Notes under the pieces: model-generated | What the model was told of the DNA's origin: nothing | The model's database searches: none | What the model saw: only the letters and a program-made list of their open reading frames with translations | Made by a program: the position numbers and the translations under genes | In this document: positions 24,304-37,158 of the stretch, in pieces | Numbering within the stretch: the stretch's first letter is position 1 | Layout: each line of letters begins with the position of its first letter | Assembly: GCA_024305745.1 (NCBI GenBank) | Contig: JAHRBS010000007.1 | Span: forward strand, 1,488,001-1,552,000 | DNA: 64,000 bases | From: Polyporus tsugae | Lineage: Eukaryota > Basidiomycota > Agaricomycetes > Polyporales > Polyporaceae | Reading direction: 5' to 3'

Positions 24304-25786
24304 TCATTTGCGACTGTCTGTCGTCCGCCCGCGTCCACGGAAGGGCCACGCGATCTGGCTCGAGTGATGAAGGTCCACACCCAAGTCATCCGCGAACGAC
24401 CATACGAGTCCAGGATTTTTCTGGAACAGCCGTCCGACGAAGATGATGTCAGCTTGACCCTGAGAAACGAGAACTCGCTGCGTGAGTATAGGCCGACTCG
24501 ACAGACGGCGGCCAGCTAGAGCGCTCACCTTGTCAAGAATGTCCTGCGCCATCCTACCGTCGGTGATGCTCCCGACGGCAGAGACAAGGATCTTGTCGTT
24601 AAGGGTCTTCTTGACGGCTTCGGAGAACGGCACCTGGTACGCGGGCCCGGACTTGATCTTCTGCGCGTGATGATTCCCGCTCGATGAGATATCGACGAGG
24701 TCGACGCCGTGCTCAGTGAGGACGCTCGCTAGCCTTACGGTGTCCTCTGAGCGCCAGGACGGCTCGTTGGGCAGGGACTCTTCGAGCCACTCGGTCGCGG
24801 ATACCCTATATTGAACGTCAGCGAGTTCTCTGTTGGCTTGGAGAAGACGGACAGTCCAGACGTACCGAACGAACAGGGGCATGGTGGGCGGGATGACGCC
24901 GCGGACAGCGTCGACGACCTCGACAGCTAACCGGATTCGGTTCTCGAAGCTGCCTCCATACTCGTCCGTCCGCTTATTGCTCGTCGGGCTCAGGAATGAG
25001 CTGATGAGAAAGCCGTGCGCACCGTGGACCTCGACGACGTCGAATCCGGCCTTGACCGCACGCTTCGCAGCAGCGACGAACGCAGCGACAACCCGCTTGA
25101 TATCGGCTTTGGTCAACTCCTTCGGAACCGGATAGCCTTCGGCGTAGGCGAGGGCACTCGGGCCGATGACATCGTTCGGCCATCCGCCCTGGTGCTCGTC
25201 CGCGCTGCCGAAGTGAAGGAAAGGGGCGAGCGTGGATGCCTTGCGGCCGGCATGTGCGAGCTGGATGCCGATCTTCTGGCCCTGGGAGTGAGCGAATTCG
25301 ACGACTTTGGCCCAGGCAGTGGCCTGCTCGTCATTCCATATCCCGGGGCATTCCGGAGAGATGCGCCCTTCAGGGAGGACGGCTGTTGCCTCGACGATGG
25401 AGAGGCCGGGACCGCGCGTGAAGATGCCGCCGACTGCCGCGACAGGCAGGTGTGAGCAACGGTTGTCCAATGATTTAGAAGGGGGAGGACTCACGATGAG
25501 CGAAATGCCAGGGAGAGATGACGCCATACTCGGACGAGTACTGGCAAAGGGGGGCAAGCTATCAAGAAAGAACCTGTGAGAATGGGACTACATGCCTGGC
25601 GCGCATACAAGAGCTCACCCAAAGACGGTTTTGGAAGGTGACACCGCGGATGGTGATGGGCTGGAATAGAGTAGGGATCACCTTTCCATCAAGCTGGGGG
25701 TCAACGGCTGTACCAGATGGAGGGTACTGATGGGGTACAAAGTAAGGGACGTTAGGAGCGGGGGCGTTGTAGAGGATTGCTGGCAT
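24304..25786 (-). CDS. Old yellow enzyme family NADPH dehydrogenase (YqjM-like)
   Basis: FMN-dependent ene-reductase of the thermophilic-like (YqjM/xenobiotic reductase) class. The start at 25786 reads MPAILYNAPAPNVPYF, followed by KVIPTLFQPITIRGVTFQNRLW. After an intron comes LAPLCQYSSEYG, whose cysteine and tyrosine correspond to the C26/Y28 pair of YqjM (classical yeast OYEs have threonine instead). HFAHLGGIFTRGPGL, KIGIQLAHAGRKAS, VVEVHGAHGFLISSFLSP and the FMN-phosphate region VSAVGSITDGRMAQ/ADIIFVGRLF complete the barrel. Introns are read at GTACGTCTGG and GTGAGCGC donors. The enzyme reduces activated alkenes such as enones in stress or secondary metabolism; no biosynthetic partners are adjacent. 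The divergent neighbour is a Rho GTPase gene, 634 bp away, and the promoter holds a 19-base G run. Confidence 0.92.
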
Positions 25787-26420
25787 GCTTGTGTTTGTCT
25801 GTTATAGCTTTAAGTACGAGCGTTGGGGGGGGGGGGGGGGGGGATTGGGTGCTGCGAGGAGAATGGTTGATGGAACAGCGAGAACGACGGTTTTATATCT
25901 AGAACGCTGCTTGTCATTATGTGATACTGTATGAGTGATTTGCAAGCGGAACATGAGAAAGCACGCGGGAACTTGAACGGAGAATCGTCGAGAAGGCTGG
26001 ATAATGATTTGAATATTTAGGAATCTGCATACAGTATGTCGTGCACTGGGAAAACGAACAACCGAATTCGAACACTGATGAGGTTGAAATGCTGACTCAT
26101 GGTATGCTCACTAAGCTCAACACGGCAATGTAAGCGCTGGAGCCAGTCTGAGTGAGAGACGCGCCGCCCTGCACGTGGACGCGAAGTGGAATGGGGTTCA
26201 ACGGCGATTGCCTTCAACCCCTCCGAGTCCTTCTGACCCCATTGCGACACAGCTCCTCCACCATCTCTTCCCCAGGCCTCTTCCTTCCTTTACGCAGCTC
26301 TTCCAAACCCCTCTGCTCTAGTCGCCGGTTTTCTACACCCATTGCTCGCGTTTCCTTTGACCCCCGCTCCAGGTTTACCACAACCTTGACTCTTGACATC
26401 ACACCTTCTCCTTGCACCCG
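25787..26420. other. Divergent intergenic region (OYE / Rho)
   Basis: This 634-bp region contains the G homopolymer at 25825-25843 and a TCCGAGTCC motif at about 26224-26232. From 26220 on it is pyrimidine-rich, consistent with the leader of the Rho gene. No gene is seen. Confidence 0.4.
25825..25843 (+). repeat. G homopolymer run (19 nt)
   Basis: A pure run of 19 guanines lies about 40 bp upstream of the old yellow enzyme ATG (minus-strand gene, so a C-run on its coding strand). Length may be uncertain in assembly. Confidence 0.9.
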
Positions 26421-27228
26421 ATGGCCACCCCCTACAACCCCGGAGAATCTTCAGTCCCTCCTCGCAGACCAGACTTGAAGCGTAAACTTGTCGTCGTTGG
26501 TGACGGTACGCGTCCATCTCACCATCTCCCCTTCTCCGCGTCCTGAACATCCAGCCGTCAAGGTGGTTGTGGCAAGACGTGTCTGCTCATCGTCTACGCT
26601 GAGAATCGGTTCCCAGAGGTGTGTTATATTCATCAGGCCACCCCAATTGCGCTTGCCATACTAACCTCCAGCGCGACAAAGGCATACATCCCAACCGTGT
26701 TCGAGAACTACGTCACCCTCGTCAATTACGATGGCAAGCTTGTCGAGCTCGCACTCTGGGATACCGCAGGACAAGAGGAATATGACCGTCTACGACCACT
26801 AAGTTACCCAGAAAGTAACGTCATCTTGATCGTCTTCTCGGTCGACTTCCCAGTCAGTCTCGCCAACGTCCAAGATAAGGTATGTCCATTGCTTCGACCA
26901 AACCTACGCGCGTCATTCAACGGTTTGAACTGCACAGTGGTTCCCCGAGGTTGCACACTTCTGCGAAGGCGTACCGCTTATCCTGGTCGCCACCAAGACG
27001 GATTTGCGGAGGGACGAGCAAACACGGCGGATGTTGAGCGCGCAGGGCCAAGTTCCTGTCACTAGCGAGCAAGGAGCGATGGTCGCTCGGGATATCGGCG
27101 CCAAGTACATCGAGTGTTCCGCAAAGACGGGGGACAACGTCAAGGAGGTCTTCAACCTCGCGCTCAAGGAGAGCATGCGAGGCAAGTGGGGGAAGATGGT
27201 AAAACAGCGACGGTGCGTCATCACATGA
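26421..27228 (+). CDS. Rho-family small GTPase, Rho4-like
   Basis: Prenylated GTPase controlling actin, wall synthesis and polarity. The ATG at 26421 gives [19 protein letters not shown], a short N-terminal extension, then [21 protein letters not shown] (P-loop G1, split by an intron). PTVFENYVT follows (switch I with the effector Thr and Tyr), then [20 protein letters not shown] (G3) with VATKTDLR as G4 and ECSAKTG as G5. The Rho insert helix [14 protein letters not shown] is present. The C-terminus [11 protein letters not shown] is polybasic with a CVIT CaaX box. The GGCGKTCLL wording fits Rho4-type proteins better than Rho1 (GACGKT), an inference. The intron before [10 protein letters not shown] must use the acceptor at CAAAG, about ten bases past a CCTCCAG, to keep frame. 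Family assignment is certain; subtype is tentative. Confidence 0.93.
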
Positions 27229-27486
27229 CGGTGGTGATTGGATTTGGACGTTTCAGAGGAGGTATTAAGGACCTTGCGCCGTCTGGTATAATCGCGACGG
27301 GAAGAGGGGATACAGATATATTCCCGACAGTCGTGGGCCCTGGCTGGTGACGTTCTACTGCACATTGTCCCTCATAGCACGACCATCGCATACACAATCT
27401 GGACATTGGTTTCGAGACGATCTATATCAGCATACAGTAGATCTGTTCACGCTGCGTACTGTACTGACTCTTGCTTCCGGCTGTTA

Positions 27487-28216
27487 TCAATCTGTTTTCG
27501 CGTACGGTTTGCTAGCTAGTCTCCGAGCAGTGCATATGGAAGTGAAGAGCAGGTAGAAGAACATGGCAATCATGACGACCGCTGTTCCCACATCCACCCA
27601 TCCGACGTCTTCACGTATGCCTACTGGAATAGCAACCCGCAAGGAATCGTTGGGCGAGGTGTCTTGGACTACAGAGAGCGATAGGGTTGGCCATCCAGGA
27701 AGCGATGTATATGGCCGCAAGACGTCAGGGACGGGGCTCGGGGCTGAATAAGAACAGTGAGAGAATTACGCCCATCGAACTGCAAATTTGCTACTCACTA
27801 TCGGGTACACAAGCGAAGAATCCAACGGGAAGCTTTAGGTCTATGTGATGAATCGTGGTATCCGAGGACTGGCTTGGCCTGCCGTAGCGTGCATGTAAAG
27901 GAACGTCGAGAGTGATGTTGGAATTTTGTTCGCGTGTAATGTGGGTATTGTCTGCGGTAATAAGGAGCGCTGTGCCTTTCGGGTCTACGGCAGATACTGG
28001 TCGTTCAAGGTCAGACGTGCCCCACAGAAGGGAGGTGTAGCCTGGTCGCTGCGCGAGTTCATACTGGTCTGCGTAGACGTGCGGGTCGAGGTCGTAGAGA
28101 AGGTGAAACGCGCAGCGGTCGAGTGCGTGGGCAGTTGGAACGTTAAGGGTGGTCGAGAGCGTGAAGTGAAAGCCCTGGGTTGCGAGGGAGGACTGGAGGG
28201 AGGGGGCAGCGGGCAT
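27487..28216 (-). CDS. PBN1: PIG-X/PBN1-type subunit of GPI mannosyltransferase I
   Basis: Two exons, starting at ATG 28216 (MPAAPSLQSSLATQGFHF). The luminal domain carries the family signature CAFHLLYDLDPHVYADQYEL, with the F/Y-x-D-x-YEL core of PIG-X, then LDVPLHARYGRP and LPVGFFACVPD near the end of exon 1. Exon 2 carries SLPGWPTLSLSVV, a second lumenal strand segment, then one membrane helix (VDVGTAVVMIAMFFYLLFTS) near residues 185-205 and a short basic cytosolic tail. PIG-X/Pbn1 stabilises the catalytic subunit PIG-M/Gpi14 that adds the first mannose to GPI precursors in the ER (known). The size, around 220 residues, fits PIG-X. It is head-to-head with the PFK-2 gene across a 181-bp promoter containing TCCGACTCGG. 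The family call rests on the DLxPxxYxDxYEL and LHxRY motifs. Confidence 0.82.
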
Positions 28217-28397
28217 GGCGGAACGGAGCCAAGAGCAAGGCGGAGCGCCGCTGTCGCTTTCCGACTGGGACTGGACCCTCTCCGACTCGGACACTCCCCG
28301 CGATCATGGCATTGGCCTTTCTACGACGTCCTCTCATCTGCTCTCTTTTCTTTCCCCATCATCTCCTCCTTACAGCGCGCTCATCATCTCAGCCTAG

Positions 28398-30716
<2,319 letters not shown>

Positions 30717-32016
30717 TACGTCTGGACCCATCTCGTTCGCACTGTCGTAATCATGTTGTGGTTTCTACGCAATATGGCATCTTAAGAAGTCACAGTTTGA
30801 ATAAGGGATACGATGGGAAGATGACGTTAACATGTTGTAGTGATAGACATACGTTGTGTCGGCTGTACAGAACGTGCAGAAACAATAGAGTGTACAGTAG
30901 CGGAATGTCGGATATCTTGCAATAGTACACCCCAGCCAGCCCAGTCAGCGTCGGGTTCCTCATGGTAAATGCTCCAACACGAGATCACAAGTGTCAACGA
31001 CGACAGCTGTAACAACCGACTCATCCACTGTTCCAGCCATTCTGGTAAGGTGATAAGGATGCGGTCAGGTGGGAAGCATTCAGGTAGCTCACCAGCTGCA
31101 GCTGTGGTTACGGAGGCGCTGCTCGATGGTCTAGCAGTGTGTACCGGGCAAATTACTTTCGGCCCTTGGCAAATGGCAAAATGGCAAAATGGCAATTGCC
31201 GGGGCCGGCAAGGACGGGCAGAATGGCAGGCGCTTCCGGAAGCAGGAAACGGTGTTGGGAACCATGTCTTTGAGCACAGGGACCTTACTCTCTTCTCAAT
31301 ACATGTTTAAGCTGTAAAGAAGGGTCTTTCTGCCATGCTCCAGCTGTCTGGAGGGGCTAGGCGGACTACCAGTAAGGCGCTTCTCTCTATCCGAGATGCC
31401 CGGCATGCAGCTCCGCAACCGAATAACTCATACAGGTATCAGCGGTATTGTGAGACGACATATATTTATTCTTGATGTCCACCGATCTATCTCTGGTCTC
31501 CTCAGCACTTTCGACTACAGCAAATGAGCTGTATGAAAGGTCATTTGGCTTATTTAACGGTCGGGAGAGCCTCATATATGGTCATTGGCCGGTAAAGCGC
31601 CTTGTATTTGCCAAATCCGCCCAGCCACCTTCGCCGGCAGAATGGCAATTGCCACAGGCAAATTGGCAACATTTTGCCGCGTACCCTATCTAGCACGGCA
31701 GTGTCGGACTATCCCACATCATGGTCTAGCTTAGGCAGACGATGGACATGGCCTTTCTGTAGGGGGAAAGGACGGCCATACACGCATAGATCTGGTAGTT
31801 GCCTGCGAGGAATTTCATGTACAAGCAATGCACGGCGCAGCATAGGAAGTTGAAGGTCGGTAATGAGTTGGTATTCGGACTTATGAGCCCATGAGCTCAC
31901 GGCCCGAGAGTGGCCCGGCCCTAGTCCGAGTCGGGCTTGTCTCCAATCCATTATCCAAACCTCCAACCACCTCTGCGCTTCTGCCACTCCCCCAACTGCC
32001 TGCACGACTCACATCA
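30717..32016. other. Intergenic region with a putative short inverted-repeat element
   Basis: This 1.3-kb gap separates PFK-2 and DUO1. The 31.14-31.69 kb part carries the element described separately. The 3' part (from 31890) is the DUO1 leader and contains an alternative ATG at 31891 in frame with DUO1, and a TCCGAGTC motif at 31924-31931. No other gene is visible. Confidence 0.45.
31141..31684. mobile_element. Putative short non-autonomous element with imperfect inverted ends
   Basis: The left end (31145-31240) is built of GGCAAATGGCAAAATGGCAA units, then GGCAATTGCC at 31191-31200 and GCCGGCAAGG. The right end, read in reverse, gives GCGGCAAAATG, GGCAATTGCC (31644-31653), then CTGCCGGCGAAGGTGG, the same blocks in the same order. 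The segment is bounded by GTAC at 31141-31144 and 31681-31684. No transposase is encoded in the roughly 540 bp. This looks like a MITE or an internally deleted DNA transposon, but the inverted repeats are imperfect and the GTAC flanks could be chance. Confidence 0.45.
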
Positions 32017-33127
32017 ATGGATTCATTCGACTTGTCCAACATTGAAATTCCCGCAAGTGGCTCTCGACTACTCTCAGAGCCAACCCCAGACATCAGCTCA
32101 AGTTCATCCCGCACCGGTCACGGCGGCGACGACCTCTCCCTGTCCGAGCTCTCTCTCGGAGACCGACCACAGTCCAAATCCGCGCATCGCAGACCGTTCA
32201 GTCTCTTTGCACAACCACAATCCCCGGACGAGAGCGCAGTTGCGGACGAAGATGTGGAGGAAGGCGAAGGCAGCCGGGACCAGACAATGACCCAGGAAGA
32301 GATTGAGAAGGCGAGGAAGGCGGCGGCCAAGACCCGAGAAGAGAAGTTGCAACACGACTTGTTCGTATTGAAGAAGCTCAACTCGGCCTTCGAGGTGTAC
32401 AAAGACGCGCTCCGGGAGACTAAGTCGAGTACAGACGTGAGTGCCCGTTATGCCATGCCATACCACATACCCGCATTCTCCTGATCGTCCACGGTGTACC
32501 TCTGCGTGCATTTCAATCTAGAGAGTAGCAGAGCGATTAGGCCATACGAACGCCCTGCTGGACAAATATGTCCGAATACTCTCAAAATCTGAGAAGGTAT
32601 CCAAGCTGATCCTCGACGAGCGATGGCAAGGTGCTGAAATGGTACGGACGGACCCTCATTCTGCTCATCTTGTCCGAAAATCCGATTGCTAACTGGCTCC
32701 GTGTAGGACGAGGAACAGCTCTTGCGAGAAGAAGAGGAGGCGCGCGAGCGTGCAGGTCGAGAAGAGGAGCACCGTCGCCTAGCTGCGCAGCGTGAACGCG
32801 AGCGACTGGAGCGAGAACAACGTGAACGAGAGGACCGCGAGATCCGCGAACGCCTAGAGCGAGAGAAAGCTGAGGCAGCCAAGACGGCTAGCAGGGGCAG
32901 TGGTGTCAGAGGGGTGCGGGGGACGCGCGCGTCGATGAGGGGGGCGCGAGGTGGTATGTTTCGCGTCATTGAAGTAATATGTCTGGCGAGTTTCTGACAT
33001 ATCGGTTGCAGCACATACAACCGGTGCACCACGCATTGCGGCACCCGTCTCCAGTGGCATTCCCGCAAGACGGGGGGCTAGTTCGACCGTCACGCGCGGA
33101 AGAGGTGGCATCCCAAGACGAACTTGA
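32017..33127 (+). CDS. DUO1: DASH/Dam1 complex subunit DUO1
   Basis: Outer-kinetochore microtubule coupler subunit. The core segment TREEKLQHDLFVLKKLNSAFEVYKDAL is the recognisable DUO1 helix, followed after an intron by RVAERLGHTNALLDKYVRILSK. Next come EKVSKLILDERWQGAEMDEEQLL and a very long Arg/Glu-rich coiled coil (EREREQREREDREIRERLEREK type). A basic Arg/Gly-rich tail ends RGGIPRRT. The N-terminal 80 residues are Ser- and acid-rich with DDLSLSELSLGDRP. The ATG at 32017 (MDSFDLSNIEIP) is favoured over an in-frame ATG at 31891, whose extra 42 residues are proline-rich and leader-like. DASH rings help chromosomes bi-orient (known). The length is typical for basidiomycete orthologues by my recollection. 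A stop is fixed at 33125-33127. The DUO1 call is fairly secure on the helix motif. Confidence 0.82.
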
Positions 33128-35004
33128 ATGACGGTACATGGTACTGTTCCGATTTCCTCCAACCACCCCATTGGCGTTGGTCAGATCCGACATGCTACCC
33201 GGCAGTCAAATGCTTCATGGCTGACTTCCTTCGTCAGAAGCGCATCGATATTTGCCTCTGCCTTGCGATATTGTACTGACTCATCTACAACGGCTCGAGC
33301 TGTTGCCAAGACTAGACATGGTCGCATGTGCCGCATCCGAACGTGGAATCTCGGGCACACATCCGCTTGGGTTGGCCTGCACGGGATATATGTAGGCAAA
33401 CCTTCCAATGAACCCGAATCAGCCTTCAATCCATTCACGCTCGTTTTTAAGTTTTCTCGAGTAGTAGTAAAAACTTCACGGCCTCAAGTACCTAGCTACT
33501 AATAGACATACTTCAATTATACGACTATCACAGCTTCGCCATCCGGCCGTCGTCTCTCTCCAAAGCCTCCGCTCCCAGCCTCTATTGCTAACACTGTATT
33601 TTGGCGACTGTGAAAATTGACACATTTATGTAATGAGACACCCTTCCAGTCACTAGAAAGATGACATATATCTGCCATATCTACATACAACGTACATAAG
33701 ACCGGGTTCCGGGCGGCCCCTGTCGTCCGGCGTGCCCTGGCGCGACACCTCCACCTTATCGACGACGACCCTGCCGGACCCTGTCTTTAATATCCAGCCG
33801 ACTGATAGTCACATCCCAACCAAAGTAGTTCAGGTTGACCTGGTTTCAACAGTAGCCCTAGCCGCCAAGCTTAGCACGCCTTCCGATGTCCCGTACATGT
33901 GGCCAAAGGCCACGCAGGCCACATGGGGATCAGCGCGAGTAGCCGTTAGGTACGGCGACCCCCTCCACCCCCTCGTCGCTAGACTGGTCACAGTAGAACT
34001 TGAATGGCAGCCTCCAAGAGCAAGGAGATATCGATCAGTGCCCATTGTCATGGAGCGATCGGCGTCGTCGAAGCGAGAGCTCCGCCCATACTCGACTTCT
34101 TCTCCCGCTACCCCGCGTCGTGTCCGAGTCGTCTGCCCTGACGCCGGCGCACGTCCAGTGATGGTACACACTTTGCCCATGAAGTCTGAAGAGCATCTCC
34201 TTCCCGCCACCCTCTTCCCCGCACATGCACGTTCGAGTTTCCTATCTCCCCCCCCCGTCTAAGCGGTGCTGAGGGAAACAGAACCACCGAGTCGTGCAAA
34301 GCGTCCTCGCGATTACGACCCCCAACACAGCGCGGGAAGATGAATGCCAACGTCCTTACGAAGAGGTCGCCAGAGGAAAAAAAAATTAGGGTAAAGCAAC
34401 CTCGGAAAGGAGGTCGTCCTTGTCGAGGCCGCAAAGTGCGCCCTAGGGCAGACTACTCGCGTGACGTTTCCCCCTACGCCTCGGCCAAGGCACGAAACCC
34501 GTGGCACCAGCAATGACCGAAACCATCCCCAGAACATCCGGCAATAGGAGGACAAATCAACCGACCAATCTGCCCTTCGCCACGAACGCACTTAGAGCGA
34601 AGCCAAAGGACTGCAGGCACAAACAACTCATTGGTCAGCGGGGCTGATGGTGGCCCCGATGGGGAGAAGGAGGGACAGCATCTTTGAAAACACGGAAGAC
34701 TTATGAGACGGCCCGTCCACTGTATGAACAAATGAAGGGTAGCCAACCCCTCGCTCGTTCACATAGTAAACGGGTCGCCGTGCTGCAACCCAGTCCAAGT
34801 CCAAGTCCGAACCAGAGTCTGCGCCAGAATCCGAGCCAGAATCCGAGCCAAAGTCCCCAGTCCGAAGCACAGAAAACGGTCCGAGTCCGAGCCAAGAACG
34901 CAGAGCACAAGACCGCCTGAAACCCACACAGACACCCAGACACCCAAAGCCAGAGATGTGCGACCAGACCAGCAGTCGCAGAAGAGAGTCGCCCTGAGGA
35001 ACCA
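33128..35004. other. Unexplained 1.9-kb intergenic region
   Basis: Between the DUO1 3' end and the stop of the unknown acidic protein. A 176-codon GTG-started frame (33732-34262, +) and overlapping minus-strand frames (such as 33830-34210) show no recognisable family and lie on both strands, so I treat them as unproven. A degenerate AGTCC-type minisatellite lies near 34785-34890. An exon of an unannotated gene or a decayed repeat are both possible. Confidence 0.35.
34785..34890. repeat. Degenerate AGTCCR/ATCCGAGCCA minisatellite
   Basis: Imperfect 6- and 12-bp units (AGTCCAAGTCCAAGTCCG, then twice AATCCGAGCCAG-like) run for about 100 bp, ending in GTCCGAGTCCGAGCC near 34879. The minus strand would read Ser-Asp-Ser-Gly repeats, but no gene is supported there. 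Confidence 0.7.
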
Positions 35005-36554
35005 CTAGGCCGCACGAGAACGCCGAGCCTTCTTGTTCGCCGAGCCCGAGCCCGTGTCGGTGGAGCGTTCCCCAATCGCAATGATCTTCTTCCACATGAA
35101 TTTGTCCCACATCTTGCGCACCAGGGGTAGCACCACCTTCGGACGCTGGCGGCGGCGAGGGGTCATCCTGATTTTCTTCACCGTCGGACCAGATTCGGAA
35201 TTGTCGCGCGGAACGAACTCAAACGCCTCACTGTCACCCTCCTCGTCCTCGCGCTTGCGCTTCAGCGAGGCAGTTTGTTGCTGAGCCGCGGGCTTAGAGA
35301 CCACAGGGCTGGGGGTGAAGGGAGCCGGAGGGGGCCGGCGCTTGGGAGGTTTGCAACGGCATCGACATGGAGGAAGGACAGTGCCGGGAGCAGCTTGGGT
35401 CGGAGTGCCTGTGGGGCGCGCCATCTTGAGCCTCTTGGCCGTGCGCTGGAGGAAAGGATCAGTCGTCGAGTCAGGGCCAAGAAAATAGTCGGAGCATACC
35501 AAGTCTTCGTAGTCGTCCGCCTTGCGCTTCTGCGTCCGCCGCTCGCCTTGGATCCCGAGGGTTGGTAGGGGGCGGGGAGGTTTCCCCTCGTCGTCGTCGA
35601 TAGACGCCGTGGGGACCCCAAGAATGCTAACGTCTTCGCCCTCCGTGGCTGAGTAGAAGGACTCGTTGATGGACGCTGAGTAAGTGAGCCTCCTGAGAGA
35701 CGAAGGCTTTTTTGGACTGTTGAGTAGGTAGGGAGGGATGCGGATGGGCCTCGCGGGTGGCTCTGAGGGGTTCGTTGGGGAAAAGTCCGAATTGGCGGTG
35801 GCAAAGGAGGTATCCGAGGCAAGTGAGTCCGAAGTTGCAGCCGAGGGAAGGGGAGGATAAACTGGGCCGGTTACGTTGTCCACATTGTCGCGCACGTCCT
35901 CGTGATCCTCGTTCTTGTCGTCGTGGTGATCTTCGTCTTCGTTGCTTCGATCGCCTTGATCGCCTTGATCTTCGTTTTCGTGGTCTTCGCCGTCTTGGTC
36001 TTGGTCTCGGTCGCTGTCGGCGACGCTCAGGGAATCGTCGAGGGTGAAGCTGTCACCACTGCAGTCCCCAATAGACAGAGTGAAACTAGTGTCGCTGTAG
36101 CTGGAATCTGATTGCGAGTCGCTTAGGAAGAGGGGTGAACCGTAAGGAAGGGTGGGATAGACGTTGAAAGGGAAAGTTGTACGCACCTGTCATCATCGGG
36201 GTCGGTGTCGTCTTTGGTGAGAGCAGCGTCGAGCTCGAGGGCCATGAGCTCCATGTCGCGGACCTGTATCTTGGCCCTGCGAATCTTTGCGGCGCGCTGT
36301 TTGTTTGTGAGAGGGTCCGAGGTGGAGGCCGGGGTGGCGATGAAGAAGACGGCGTGCTCGCCCCGAACGACGAGGTCTTCGATGAGACCACGAGTGTCCT
36401 TTCCGAGGGTGCGGGGGATGGGTTTACCAGGGATGTATTGAAGACGAGGGCTATGAGAGGGGACCGCACCAGGCGTCCGCATAGGCTCGTAGGTGATGAT
36501 ATTGGTGATGGGGTTGAAGAGGTAGACATGGACGAGGGGGATCATGTGGGACAT
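35005..36554 (-). CDS. Unknown protein with acidic middle and basic C-terminus, probably nuclear
   Basis: Two exons joined across an intron with donor GTGCGTAC and acceptor CCTAAG near 36125-36185. The ATG at 36554 begins MSHMIPLVHVYLFNPITNII, a hydrophobic start that looks like a small fold rather than a signal peptide. TRGLIEDLVVRGEHAVFFIAT follows, then KQRAAKIRRAKIQVRDMELM. The central region is very acidic (runs of D, E, N, Q and H such as DQDQDGEDHENEDQGDQ) and Ser-rich. The C-terminal third has several basic clusters (QKRKADD, KRLKMAR, CRCRCKPPKRRPPP, SLKRKREDEEG, MTPRRRQRPK, KKARRSR) that would act as nuclear import signals. A CxCxC motif is notable. I recognise no domain family. It is probably a basidiomycete-restricted nuclear or chromatin-associated protein (inference). 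The splice join keeps frame and is well supported. Confidence 0.6.
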
Positions 36555-37158
36555 TGTGGGAGAGGTATTGTAGGCACTGCGCAGCAGTATGGAGAGAAAT
36601 GAGATATGTGAGGTGGAGAGATGGTGGGAGTAGGAAGGAGGTAGGTGAGGGAAAGAGTCGGCCTCTCAGGGGGATGGTATGCGATCTAGCGGAAGGGCGG
36701 CGGCGGTCGAGTTGAGAATGGACCACTGTTGAGCTTGGGTCTGAAAGTTTACGTAGGGCCCGGGGCACCCATCGTGATACACGACGGGGGACTCGGAGAG
36801 GATGCGGTGACAGTACTAATCTACGCATATAGCTAGCACCCACTGGCAGCCTGCCAGGTACTCCGTCACTCCGAGTCCTGGCCGCAGTGCACGGTCGCAG
36901 AAATACGCGTCACGTCACCAACGCGGCAGCGTGACATACGCGTCCGGTCACGAACTTGCCGACGGAGATCCGAGTCCGAGTCCGAGTCCGAGTCCGAGTC
37001 CAGTGAGAGGGGCCGTCGAGTGAGTCTGCACCGTGACGGTGCCAGCCCGAGTACTTACTTACTTGGGCGTGTGTGGAGAGCTGCTCGCCACGCTGCATCC
37101 ACTAATCGCTAGCATTCTCAACGGGCCACGCAGCCTCTCAGGAGCCGCACGCTCCCCC
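36555..37158. other. Divergent intergenic region with CGAGTC array
   Basis: The 604-bp region between the divergent unknown nuclear protein and PNKP. It contains ACTCCGAGTCC at 36868-36878 and a perfect 5-unit CGAGTC array at 36971-37000. No gene is seen. Confidence 0.45.
36971..37000 (+). repeat. (CGAGTC)5 array
   Basis: Five perfect tandem copies of a hexamer lie about 160 bp upstream of the PNKP start. The same core appears singly in several other promoters of this window, so it may be a multiplied regulatory site rather than a neutral microsatellite. Confidence 0.9.

Noticed and set aside
25825..25843. G-run as a quadruplex regulatory element
   Set aside because: A homopolymer alone is weak evidence and may be an assembly artefact, so it is listed only as a repeat.
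31891..32016. Upstream in-frame ATG extending DUO1 by 42 residues
   Set aside because: The extension is proline-rich and leader-like, while MDSFDLSN at 32017 gives a natural start. The longer form cannot be excluded.
33732..34262. 176-codon plus-strand frame
   Set aside because: Starts with GTG, shows no domain, and overlaps equally long frames on the other strand.
34628..35110. Minus-strand frame with Ser-Asp-Gly repeats
   Set aside because: The repeat is explained by the degenerate AGTCC minisatellite, and the frame overlaps the C-terminus of the real gene ending at 35005 in another frame.
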